DNA from: Enterococcus gilvus ATCC BAA-350
Lineage (GTDB): Bacteria > Bacillota > Bacilli > Lactobacillales > Enterococcaceae
Direction of reading: 5' to 3'
Assembly (NCBI RefSeq): GCF_000407545.1
Contig: NZ_ASWH01000002.1
Location: 496,001-560,000, forward strand
DNA length: 64,000 bases
Positions 46,123 to 55,260 of the stretch are shown here, piece after piece. The notes under the pieces were generated by a model. The model ran no database searches. It was not told where the DNA came from and worked only from the letters and a program-made list of their open reading frames with translations. Within the stretch, counting starts at the first letter, position 1. Every line of letters begins with the position of its first letter. The position numbers and the translations under genes are program-made.

Positions 46123-48207
46123 CTATGGGTAAATATATTTTTTAATCCATTGGTATGCATCGTTACTTGAAGAAGCGTGATCAAGCATTTTGAAAAATTC
46201 GGGCTGATCAATCAATGAAACAAGTTCAGCTAACGCTGATAAGTGTTTTTTATTGTCCACAGCAGCCAATGTAAAGATATATTTCATCGGTGTCAGGCCT
46301 AATATTTTTATTGGTTTTTTTAACACCGTTATTCCTAACCCCACTTTTTTTACTCCGTCCTCTGGTCGAGCGTGAGGCAAAGCGACATGATCAGAAATCA
46401 CCATATAGGGTCCTTCTTCATAAGTCGTCTGAATGATTTTATCAATGTACCGACGACTAACGATGTCTGCTTCGATCAATGGAGTGGCAGCAACATAAAA
46501 TGCTTCTTCCCAACTATTCGTTGCAAGTCCTAACTGTATGTAATCTGGTGAAAGAATATCAGATAACCGTAAATCTGTTATTTCTGATTTCTCATTCAAT
46601 TTGTGTTTTGCGTGATTGATTTTCGGCTGTCTTAAATGTCGAACAAGTTCCTTTCTCAGCACAGCTTCGTCTTCTATCTTCGTATACTTGCTTATGATGC
46701 TCATAAGCTCCTCAAATTGATAATCACTTGATAGATTTCTTGTACTATTTTGAATTTCTTGAACCAAACTATATTTCTCATCGATGGACATGATAGGATT
46801 GACCGTATAAACTGGTTTTTTTAATGAAAACAGACGTATATTTGGAACCGTAGTAAAAATCATATCATAGTCTTGCTTCTTTTTATAAATTTCATTGGTT
46901 TCTATGGGTCCTATAAAAATCATTTCAGGAAATAAATTTTTTAATTCATTGTAGATAATAGCAGAGCTGCCAATGCCATTCGGACATACAATGATTCCAA
47001 CCTTTCGTTTTACCTGATACTCATCGTTGTCATTGATCAATGAAGCGAAATGGATAGTTAAAAAAGATATCTCTTCATCTGGAATCCGTGTACCAAATAA
47101 ATTTTCGATTGGTTTCATTGTTTCTCTAACGATCTGAAACAAGTCAGGATATTCTTGAATAATTTTCTTGTTTAATGGATTGATAATTGGCAGATGAAAA
47201 AACAGGCGATAATAAGCGGGCCGAAAATGGCTATACAGCTGCTTTCTTACGTTACTTTTCTCCTTAAAGCGAATACCAGACAATTGTTCAAATCGATCAA
47301 AGATGCGTTCAACAAGTTCATTGATGATGGAATAATCTGGTGTCTTTTCCGATGCATCTCCAATCGCCATTCCCAGCATCCAACCACAAATATACAAGAC
47401 AGCGTACTTATTCTCGATTGAAAATTTTTTTAATAAACTCACAGAGAAAGCATATTCTTTCATTTGATAAAAAGTTTGAAAGCTATAGTTGTCATAAAAT
47501 TCTGCCCATTCTTTGTTTAGACGGGGCAACAAAAAAATCAGCATATAACTAAATTCAAGAAGGCGGTTTTCAACTAATGAAATCGAGTAGCGATCGAGCT
47601 CATCAGAAATCTGGCGAAAGGTTTGTTCTTTTTCAATTGAGCTTTCGTTAAATAGAAAGTAGTCCCACAAGAAGCTACCATTATCCGATCGTAAATCTTC
47701 CAGCACTAGTTTCATAAGATGATACCGCAGAAGGGACTCGTCTCCTGACAAAGTATACCCATTCTTACGATCATAGTTTATTTGGATCGAGATAGATTCC
47801 AATTCTTTTTCTACTTTTTTCAGATCGTTTATGAAGGTCGTCTTCCCTATATCTAGCACCTCTAAAAAGTGATTTACTGACAGATACTCATCAGTATGAT
47901 AAAAAAGCATGAGGTAAATGTATTTTTTTCGTTCGTCAATATCCATCTCATATTGACGATAAATCTGATCATTCGAGAAAAATTCAACTAAAAATAGACG
48001 ACTGTCATCGGATAAGTGAAAATAGTTTCCATCAAACCAAACAGGAGGAAGCGTTTCTTCAGCTAACAATTCATTCACTTTCGTAATGACATAATCAATT
48101 TGAACTTTCGTCAGCTTCAAATGGGTGGATAAATTTTTAGAAGAGATAATCGGTTTTTCAATCAGCTTGAGTAAAATCTGACGTGTTCGTTGATCAACTT
48201 TTTGCAT
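46123..48207 (-). CDS. PRD-containing transcriptional activator with EIIB and EIIA domains (MtlR/UlaR-like)
   Basis: The 694-residue protein has an N-terminal HTH (residues about 1-60) and a second Mga-like HTH near 90-140 (YLSVNHFLEVLDIGKTTFIN), two PRD domains (about 190-405), an EIIB-like domain with VGIIVCPNGIGSS (Cys near 408) and a C-terminal EIIA domain (about 545-694) with the phosphorylatable histidine in VALPHARPEDG near 611. This is the layout of DNA-binding PTS-regulated activators such as MtlR and LicR. It is the last gene of the PTS operon (21 bp after the aldolase), so it should sense the state of the operon's own EIIB/EIIA and of HPr. Confidence 0.88.
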   Translation of the reverse strand: MQKVDQRTRQILLKLIEKPIISSKNLSTHLKLTKVQIDYVITKVNELLAEETLPPVWFDGNYFHLSDDSRLFLVEFFSNDQIYRQYEMDIDERKKYIYLMLFYHTDEYLSVNHFLEVLDIGKTTFINDLKKVEKELESISIQINYDRKNGYTLSGDESLLRYHLMKLVLEDLRSDNGSFLWDYFLFNESSIEKEQTFRQISDELDRYSISLVENRLLEFSYMLIFLLPRLNKEWAEFYDNYSFQTFYQMKEYAFSVSLLKKFSIENKYAVLYICGWMLGMAIGDASEKTPDYSIINELVERIFDRFEQLSGIRFKEKSNVRKQLYSHFRPAYYRLFFHLPIINPLNKKIIQEYPDLFQIVRETMKPIENLFGTRIPDEEISFLTIHFASLINDNDEYQVKRKVGIIVCPNGIGSSAIIYNELKNLFPEMIFIGPIETNEIYKKKQDYDMIFTTVPNIRLFSLKKPVYTVNPIMSIDEKYSLVQEIQNSTRNLSSDYQFEELMSIISKYTKIEDEAVLRKELVRHLRQPKINHAKHKLNEKSEITDLRLSDILSPDYIQLGLATNSWEEAFYVAATPLIEADIVSRRYIDKIIQTTYEEGPYMVISDHVALPHARPEDGVKKVGLGITVLKKPIKILGLTPMKYIFTLAAVDNKKHLSALAELVSLIDQPEFFKMLDHASSSNDAYQWIKKYIYP

Positions 48208-48228
48208 CTCGTTTCCTCCTGTTCTTGC

Positions 48229-48858
48229 TTAGTTCAAACTTTCAGTTACCTTTTTCCGCAATAAACGAGCATTCTCTGCTATTTCTGTTTTACTTCCTTT
48301 AGACAATAGGGTTCCTACGCCCATACAATCTACCCCTGAATGCAGCCACTCCGCAACATTTTCTGTGGTTACGCCACCTGAGGAGAGCACAGGAACATAG
48401 GGCATCGGTGTTTTGATCGTGGCTACTACTTTGGGACCGACAAAGGAGGATGTAGGAAAGGCTTTGACCATATCTGCTCCAGCTTCAAGCGCTTCGACAA
48501 TTTCCGTCATGGATGTGCAACCCGGCATATATGGAATCTGGTATCGATTACACAGTTTCGCGACCGCATGGCTGAAGTTTGGTGCAATAATAAATTCCGC
48601 ACCTTTCAATATTGCGTGACGAGCTGTCTCACTGTCAAGTACTGTTCCCGCACCAATGACCACTTTTTCTTGGTAACGGTCCTTTAGCTGTTCAATAATG
48701 GTTCCGGCGTTTTGATTCGTGTAGCTGATTTCTAAGCATGAAACCCCTCCTTCGAGGCATCCATCAACAATTTCTTCGGCTCGCTCGATCGTTTCTACCC
48801 GAATGATCGCCATCAATTTTTCTTCATTGATTCTCGTTAGTGTCGCTATTTTTTTCAT
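48229..48858 (-). CDS. KDPG/KHG-type aldolase
   Basis: The 209-residue class I aldolase should split a 2-keto-3-deoxy-6-phosphosugar acid into pyruvate and a triose (phosphate). Visible elements are MAIIRVETIERAEEI, the catalytic Glu in CLEISY, GAGTVLDSETA, FIIAPNFS, MPGCTSMTEIVEA and the Schiff-base Lys in MVKAFP near residue 131. The usual Arg-Gly after the first strand reads Arg-Val here, and SYTNQNAG replaces the usual T.P.A., so the substrate may differ from plain KDPG. Its ATG overlaps the stop of the DapA-like gene by 4 nt. Confidence 0.87.
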   Translation of the reverse strand: MKKIATLTRINEEKLMAIIRVETIERAEEIVDGCLEGGVSCLEISYTNQNAGTIIEQLKDRYQEKVVIGAGTVLDSETARHAILKGAEFIIAPNFSHAVAKLCNRYQIPYMPGCTSMTEIVEALEAGADMVKAFPTSSFVGPKVVATIKTPMPYVPVLSSGGVTTENVAEWLHSGVDCMGVGTLLSKGSKTEIAENARLLRKKVTESLN

Positions 48859-49754
48859 GATAAATCGTTCATCCCTTCTATTTCTTTGTATTGGGCCAGT
48901 GTAGTTCGAATCTCGGAGTCAAATGTTACCGGCACATCGCAAACTGGACGTTTAGGACTTCCTACAGGTATTCCTGTTAACTCCAGACTGTATTTCAAAA
49001 CACTCGGAATTGTAGCTAATTTTAGAATTCTACGAAAATCATTAATACTTTCTTGTAGAATTTTTGCTTTTTCGAGCTCATTATTTTGAAACGCGTGATA
49101 AATTCCTAGATCTGTTTTTGTTAGAACGTTTGAGGTTGCAGCAACAGCACCATCTACTCCTGCTTTCAGAGCCGTAAGAATTAAGGAATCTGACCCAACT
49201 AAAACTGAAAAATCATCTCGTTCACTCAACGTTAAATACATTTTGACTGTATCGATTTGACCGCTGCTGTCCTTTATTCCGATGATTTCAGGTATTTTTA
49301 CCAACTCTTTGAAGACAGCTTCACTGATTGAAATTTTTGTATTGGCTGGAATATTATAGAGAATGATCGGCAGGTTCGTATTCTCGGCGATTTTTTTATA
49401 GTGCTGAATTAATTCGTCATCACTTACTTTGATCAAATAAGGCGTTATGACAGATACGGCGTCTACTCCAAGTGCTGCAAATTGATTGGTCAATTTGATT
49501 ACTGCTTCTGTCGAAATCCCTCCAGAACCTGCAAATACCGGCACTCGACCATCAACCTCATCCACCACTATTTTCACTAACTCGAGCTTTTCTTCCTCAC
49601 TCAAGGCATAAAATTCTCCATTGGTGCCTAAAATAAATAACCCGTGGATGCCACTGTCTATCAATTTGTTGACCAATTTCCGCGTTGCTTTTTCATTGAT
49701 TCCATTTTCTGACAATGGCGTGACCATCGCTGTGATAATCCCTTTTATTTTCAT
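48855..49754 (-). CDS. DapA/NanA superfamily lyase (dihydrodipicolinate synthase-like)
   Basis: The 299-residue TIM-barrel protein has LGTNGEFYALSEEEK, the catalytic Tyr in ILYNIPANT near 135 and the Schiff-base Lys in IIGIKDSSG near 162. Proteins with GTNGEF and no lysine biosynthesis context are often keto-deoxy sugar acid aldolases, dehydratases or N-acetylneuraminate-lyase-like enzymes, so a catabolic role is more likely than dihydrodipicolinate synthesis. It overlaps the SIS gene stop (ATGA) and the KDPG aldolase start (ATGA), indicating a strictly coupled pathway. Confidence 0.85.
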   Translation of the reverse strand: MKIKGIITAMVTPLSENGINEKATRKLVNKLIDSGIHGLFILGTNGEFYALSEEEKLELVKIVVDEVDGRVPVFAGSGGISTEAVIKLTNQFAALGVDAVSVITPYLIKVSDDELIQHYKKIAENTNLPIILYNIPANTKISISEAVFKELVKIPEIIGIKDSSGQIDTVKMYLTLSERDDFSVLVGSDSLILTALKAGVDGAVAATSNVLTKTDLGIYHAFQNNELEKAKILQESINDFRRILKLATIPSVLKYSLELTGIPVGSPKRPVCDVPVTFDSEIRTTLAQYKEIEGMNDLS

Positions 49755-50374
49755 TTTGAGTCCACTTCTTTCAACTCTTTAATAGATGCCCCCAACGCCC
49801 CGCCGGGATGCCACTGATAATATTTATCTAAATCCAATTGCTCTTCCTGTTGCAGTAAGATAGACAAACATTGCAAAACAATAATTTCAGCTAAAATCGA
49901 GATTCTTGGTGGTTTGTTCAAATCGTCTCCTTCTTGCTTAACGCCGGCTAACAAAAATACTGTAGAGTGCGTTTTTAACCAAGAATTCTCGCCACCACTA
50001 ACGCCGATAATTTTTGCATCCAATCGTTTTAATGATTCAACCGTTCGCTTCAGCTCTTCCGTCTGACCGCTATTGGAGATCGCGATAACAACATCTCCAG
50101 GAACAACCTGCCCAGCTGATCCATGAATTGCTTCTGTTGTATCCAAATAATACGTAGGTGTTCCTACTGAAGAATTCAATGCTGCAATATATTCTGCTAC
50201 ATGACTTGGTTTTCCTACACCTGTAATATGAACTCGTCCGTGGTTTCTTTTTGATTCAGAAATGATTTTACATGCCTCAACAACTTTTTCCTTATCTAAC
50301 CGATTGATGTATTCGTTGATTTCTGGTTGAAGGACCTCAATGTACGCATCCAATTTTTTCGTAGTAATTTCCAT
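49751..50374 (-). CDS. SIS-domain sugar-phosphate isomerase (KdsD/GutQ-like)
   Basis: The 207-residue protein is a single SIS domain without CBS domains. It has GVGKPSHVAEYIAALNSSVG, TTEAIHGSAGQV, the phosphate-binding ISNSGQTEEL loop and a C-terminal HPGGALG, all typical of arabinose-5-phosphate isomerase relatives. KdsD enzymes interconvert ribulose-5-P and arabinose-5-P; here, in a PTS operon, it more likely isomerises the imported sugar phosphate. A hairpin separates it from the EIIC gene, and it overlaps the next gene by 4 nt. Confidence 0.84.
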   Translation of the reverse strand: MEITTKKLDAYIEVLQPEINEYINRLDKEKVVEACKIISESKRNHGRVHITGVGKPSHVAEYIAALNSSVGTPTYYLDTTEAIHGSAGQVVPGDVVIAISNSGQTEELKRTVESLKRLDAKIIGVSGGENSWLKTHSTVFLLAGVKQEGDDLNKPPRISILAEIIVLQCLSILLQQEEQLDLDKYYQWHPGGALGASIKELKEVDSK

Positions 50375-50396
50375 TCTCTTGACCTCTCTCTTTTAA

Positions 50397-50433
50397 AAAC
50401 AGACTTAGCGAAGCTTCATCACTAAGTCTGTTT
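50397..50433 (-). terminator. internal hairpin/attenuator between PTS and catabolic genes
   Basis: AAACAGACTTAG (50397-50408) and CTAAGTCTGTTT (50422-50433) form a perfect 12-bp stem; on the minus strand it reads into TTTTTAAAAG before the SIS ribosome binding site. It would cut or stabilise the mRNA between transporter and enzyme genes. Confidence 0.7.
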
Positions 50434-50436
50434 CTT

Positions 50437-51699
50437 CTATCTACCAAATAGTGACAATATTTTGTCTAACATTATTCCCATCACGTTGTAATCAATATTC
50501 GGGAATGTTGATCCTTCAATGCCTAATGTGCCGTATAGTGGATAAAGAACAGTAGGTAAAAATGCCAATAGCAATCCGATGACGAATGACCCTACGACAG
50601 CACCTCGCCACCCGCCAGTGGAGTTTCCGAATACTCCCGCAGTTCCGCCTGAAAAGAAGCAGATGTGCGCTGCTGGGATGATAACTACTGGAAATTTAAG
50701 AGCAACCATTAAAAATACTCCGATCAATCCCGCGGTGTACGAAGACAAGAAGCCTACGATTACCGCTGTTGGAGCGAATGGAAAGACTGTGGGCACATCC
50801 AATGCCGGACGTGAATTTGGAATAAATTTTTCAGAGATCGAAACAAAGGCCGCGGTGATCTCTGATAGAAACATCCGAACACCTGTCATTAAGATCGACA
50901 TCCCCGCCGTAAACGTAAACGCTTGAACAAATGGGAATACTAACCAATGTTGTGTGCCAGCCAATTCTTCAACAGCCGGACGTCCTGCTTTTAATGCAGA
51001 TACATAAAACAAAATCAACATGACAACTGAAACACCCATTAAGAAATCTCGGAAAAAAGACAACCACTTAGGGAAGTTGATGTGTTCCGTAGTTTTATCT
51101 TTATGCTTGCTGAAAAGCATGCCAATGTACCCCGACAAAGCGTACCCAATCATATTGAAGTGACCAATTGCAGTAGCATCGCTGTTCGTGATTCTGCGCA
51201 TGAATGGCTGACATAACTCTGGCAAAGCTGCTGAGAAGAATCCTAATAATAACCCGCCAATAATAATTGCTGGAACATCGGCTACATGATGCGCTTTTAA
51301 GATCAACGATAGTACGCACGCGAAAAATAGACTATGTCCGGTTGTAAAGAAAATATTTTTAAAGGGTGTGATTCTCGCAATTACAAGGTTCATAATGAAA
51401 CCGATGATCAACGTACAACTTGTAACAAATGCGAACTCAGTTTGAGCCAACGCAGTAGCCGCTTCAGGTGAAGCGACAACTCCTTGGATATGGAACCCTT
51501 TTTGAAATAATTGGTTAAAGTTTTGCAAGGCGCCCGTCATAATCGATCCCCCGGCACTAAACACTAAGAAACCAATAATTGTTTTAAAGGTGCCCGTCAA
51601 TACTTCGGTCCCGCTCTTTCTTTGAGCAACCAATCCGATGAATGCCACCATTCCTAACATGACTGCTGGTGTACTTAAGAAACTAATAAAAAAATCCAT
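50437..51699 (-). CDS. PTS EIIC, ascorbate/UlaA (SgaT) family
   Basis: The 420-residue membrane protein has about eleven hydrophobic segments and UlaA-family features: SAGGSIMTGALQNFNQLF near the start, IARITPFKNIFFTTGHSLFF, and PAAHICFFSGGTAGVFGNSTGGWRGA split over the late re-entrant region. UlaA proteins carry L-ascorbate with EIIB (SgaB) and EIIA (SgaA); related paralogues carry other acidic or unknown sugars. It is somewhat shorter than E. coli UlaA (465). GGGAGGG lies upstream of the start. Confidence 0.87.
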   Translation of the reverse strand: MDFFISFLSTPAVMLGMVAFIGLVAQRKSGTEVLTGTFKTIIGFLVFSAGGSIMTGALQNFNQLFQKGFHIQGVVASPEAATALAQTEFAFVTSCTLIIGFIMNLVIARITPFKNIFFTTGHSLFFACVLSLILKAHHVADVPAIIIGGLLLGFFSAALPELCQPFMRRITNSDATAIGHFNMIGYALSGYIGMLFSKHKDKTTEHINFPKWLSFFRDFLMGVSVVMLILFYVSALKAGRPAVEELAGTQHWLVFPFVQAFTFTAGMSILMTGVRMFLSEITAAFVSISEKFIPNSRPALDVPTVFPFAPTAVIVGFLSSYTAGLIGVFLMVALKFPVVIIPAAHICFFSGGTAGVFGNSTGGWRGAVVGSFVIGLLLAFLPTVLYPLYGTLGIEGSTFPNIDYNVMGIMLDKILSLFGR

Positions 51700-51725
51700 T
51701 TTTTATTTCCCTCCCAAACCCCTCT

Positions 51726-52010
51726 TTATCCTAATTCAGCTAAGGCTGCCTCTAATTTTGCCTTGATTTCATCTTTGTCCACGATATTACTGATCCCAAT
51801 CAATTTGTATGGTAGATTTTTTTGTGCAAGTTCTTCTGCAACATCTGGTAAAGTAATGATCATTTGCCCACCAAATCCTGGAACACCATCTAATGACGAA
51901 TGTTCTACTTCAATAGGAAAATTATTCATTTTAACAACTTCCGATACTTTTATTTTTAGCATCAAACTTGATCCTACTCCTGCTCGACACGCGACTAATG
52001 CTTTATACAT
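51726..52010 (-). CDS. PTS EIIB, ascorbate/galactitol type
   Basis: The 94-residue domain protein has the phosphocysteine loop ALVACRAGVGSSLM (Cys8), typical of Lactose/ascorbate-fold EIIB of the SgaB group. It passes phosphate from EIIA to the sugar during entry through EIIC. It lies 26 bp before eiiC and 51 bp after eiiA. Confidence 0.9.
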   Translation of the reverse strand: MYKALVACRAGVGSSLMLKIKVSEVVKMNNFPIEVEHSSLDGVPGFGGQMIITLPDVAEELAQKNLPYKLIGISNIVDKDEIKAKLEAALAELG

Positions 52011-52061
52011 ACTTCTTCTCTCCCTTTTTTAGACAAACGGATGAAATTTAGTTTGTTTGTC

Positions 52062-52505
52062 TTATTGATTGTTAAAATAATGAACGAATTCTTCCTTTGA
52101 AGATACGTTTTGTAAAAATTCGATGAAACTTTTTTTACTCAATAAATCAGCTAATTTTGACAGTAGCTCGATGTGCTCATTGCTGGCTTTAGCGCTGAGC
52201 GGAAACAAATATCGGACAGGATCATTCGTTGTATGACCTGAAACGACTGGCACCTTCAGTCTTACAAAACCTAGTCCCAATTTTTGGGCTCCGTCTTCTA
52301 CTGGAGCGTGAGGCAAGGCGATATTTTTAGTTATTACGATATAAGGACCTGTTTCGTGATAAATTCGAATAACTGACTCTACATAGGTTTCTGTAACCGC
52401 CTTGTTTTCTATCAACGGATCAAATGATTTCCTGATCGCCTCTTCAAAATTTTCAGCTTCTACATCTAATTGAATATAGGATTCTTCGATGATTTCTTGC
52501 AACAT
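52062..52505 (-). CDS. PTS EIIA, fructose/mannitol-ascorbate type
   Basis: From the ATG at 52505 (AGAGGTGA upstream) the protein is 147 residues, a single PTS_EIIA_2 domain. The phosphorylated histidine is in ALPHAPVEDG near residue 64, followed by QKLGLGFVRL. It is the first gene of the operon and is closely similar in form to the EIIA domain fused to the operon's regulator, which supports a phospho-signal exchange between them. Confidence 0.9.
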   Translation of the reverse strand: MLQEIIEESYIQLDVEAENFEEAIRKSFDPLIENKAVTETYVESVIRIYHETGPYIVITKNIALPHAPVEDGAQKLGLGFVRLKVPVVSGHTTNDPVRYLFPLSAKASNEHIELLSKLADLLSKKSFIEFLQNVSSKEEFVHYFNNQ

Positions 52506-52544
52506 GTATCTCACCTCTTTCTTATGCATTTGCTTTACACACTC

Positions 52545-52713
52545 ACTATATTTGATAACGCATCCCTCTACAATGCTAAGTCAGTTCGCTTTATTTTTGC
52601 ATAACGAGAAGAAGTGAACCGTTTTCAGCCTTGCCTATAGACAAGTGTCCTACCTCCCATATTTCTCAGGACTAAATCTTGTTTTCTTTCGAAAGACAGT
52701 TCACTTTTTTTCT
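52545..52713 (-). promoter_or_regulatory. PTS operon promoter with repeated regulator boxes
   Basis: On the minus strand TTGTAG (52573-52568) and TATAGT (52550-52545) are 17 bp apart. Plus-strand boxes CAGTTCGCTTTATTTTT (52582-52598) and CAGTTCACTTTTTTTCT (52697-52713) are direct repeats, and AGTGAAC at 52613-52619 is an inverted copy of GTTCACT at 52699-52705. They are suited to binding the PRD activator. The rest of the 330-bp gap has no gene. Confidence 0.55.
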
Positions 52714-52760
52714 TATACATTAGAAAGTACGGACTAACTTTTAACTCCTTTAACCAAAGC

Positions 52761-52793
52761 AAAAAGACGAATCAGGAAATTGATTCGTCTTTC
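52761..52793 (-). terminator. terminator after the 6-phospho-beta-glucosidase gene
   Basis: AAAGACGAATCA and TGATTCGTCTTT form a perfect 12-bp stem around a 6-nt loop; TTTGC follows on the minus strand. Confidence 0.85.
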
Positions 52794-52861
52794 ATCCGTT
52801 GATTTATGCTGTTTTTCTAAAACGAGCCATTTTTACGCTTGTTCGTCAATGACAAGCGCAT

Positions 52862-54304
<1,443 letters not shown>

Positions 54305-54325
54305 TTAGATGTCTTTACTTTACCC

Positions 54326-54383
54326 AAAAGAAAAACCCGTCAACAAATACACGTTTCACACGTGTTATTTTGTCAACAGGTTT
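54326..54383 (-). terminator. leader terminator controlled by antitermination
   Basis: AAACCTGTTGACAAA pairs with TTTGTTGACGGGTTT (with G-U pairs) and ACACG with CGTGT in a long stem, followed by TTCTTTTGGG, between promoter and start codon. The 5' arm shares its AAACC with the RAT site, so the two structures cannot form together. Confidence 0.75.
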
Positions 54384-54408
54384 AGCTTGCATAAAGCAAT
54401 CACTATCC
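54379..54408 (-). promoter_or_regulatory. RAT site for a BglG/LicT-type antiterminator
   Basis: The minus strand reads GGATAGTGATTGC, TTTAT, GCAAGCTAAACC over 30 nt. It closely follows the ribonucleic antiterminator consensus as I recall it from Bacillus bgl genes (GGATTGTTACTGC, loop, GCAGGCAAAACC), and overlaps the 5' edge of the terminator in the expected way. Confidence 0.75.
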
Positions 54409-54430
54409 AGTTTGTGTTTATTTTATCTGA

Positions 54431-54469
54431 ATTATAGCACTGAAAATCAAGCCTGTGCAAGCGCTTTTT
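54431..54469 (-). promoter_or_regulatory. phospho-beta-glucosidase promoter with cre-like site
   Basis: TTGCAC (54460-54455) and TATAAT (54436-54431) are 18 bp apart on the minus strand. The -35 box lies in AAAAAGCGCTTGCA (54469-54456), a good match to the cre core for CcpA. Together with the RAT site this gives the usual dual control of aryl-beta-glucoside genes. Confidence 0.65.
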
Positions 54470-54591
54470 CGCGTAAGCGAGACTTTTCCTGTTCCTACAA
54501 AATGAAAAGGCGCTTGCTGGCTTTGTTATAAAACGTTTTTCTTTTGCGTTCTCGAATACCAACGTTGGATTTTGATTCGATCACGTATGTG

Positions 54592-55260
54592 CTACATGGA
54601 GTTATGCTTTTTGAACCGCTCCAATAGCTTTCGATTGGTTTTGTTCGGTCTTCTGCCCTTTTTCGCCTTCTCGGGCGTCGTTATGGGGATATTCTCCGGC
54701 ACTGTCTGGGGTTCCTTTTTCGCCTCGCCTTCCAGATCTGGCGTCTCCAAATCGACTAGCGGATCTTGGGGCGGCTCTTCCTCCGCTTCGTAATACAGCT
54801 CCTCTAATTCCGCGCCTTCAGGCAAAATGTCCCTAAAGAGTGCTAACAGTTCCTGATCAGACAAGGCCTCGATATCCGTGCCCTCTGGGATCACGAACTC
54901 CATCTGTTTGAGACCTTCGTCATCTTCATCCGTCATTTGGATCGTGATCCCTGATTCTACCGCCCCTTCTTTTGATTGTGGGACTGATTTAGCTTCGGAT
55001 TCCTCTTGACGTAGAGGTTCTGCAGTCTCCTCAACATCTGTAGTCACGTCAAAGATCGGTGTCACCACCGTTTCGACGAATTTCGCACTCACCACCTTCT
55101 GGAACAGCTTCACGCCGTCCTTCTCAAAAAGATTCAAGCGTGTCATTTTCTCTAATTCTGCTCGGATCTTTTCTGGTGATTTCGTAACATCTGGATCTTT
55201 CAAAACCCATCGATGATTTTTTCCTTCACTATTTTCAAAAATTACAACTAAACTTCGCAT
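54592..55260 (-). CDS. DUF2922-like protein with long acidic tail
   Basis: From the ATG at 55260 (GGAAGGAG upstream) the protein is 222 residues. The first 70 residues (VVIFENSEGKNHRWVLKDP and EKDGVKLFQKVVSAKFVE) resemble the DUF2922 family of small Firmicute proteins. The rest is a strongly acidic, Pro/Glu-rich extension that ends in a basic patch (KAKKGRRPNKTNRK). DUF2922 proteins are usually about 70-80 residues, so the tail is unusual. There is no signal peptide. The function is unknown. Confidence 0.65.
   Translation of the reverse strand: MRSLVVIFENSEGKNHRWVLKDPDVTKSPEKIRAELEKMTRLNLFEKDGVKLFQKVVSAKFVETVVTPIFDVTTDVEETAEPLRQEESEAKSVPQSKEGAVESGITIQMTDEDDEGLKQMEFVIPEGTDIEALSDQELLALFRDILPEGAELEELYYEAEEEPPQDPLVDLETPDLEGEAKKEPQTVPENIPITTPEKAKKGRRPNKTNRKLLERFKKHNSM

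Noticed and set aside
46123-48207. The PRD protein as the antiterminator for the phospho-beta-glucosidase RAT site
   Set aside because: It lacks the N-terminal RNA-binding CAT domain of BglG/LicT and has DNA-binding HTH domains instead.
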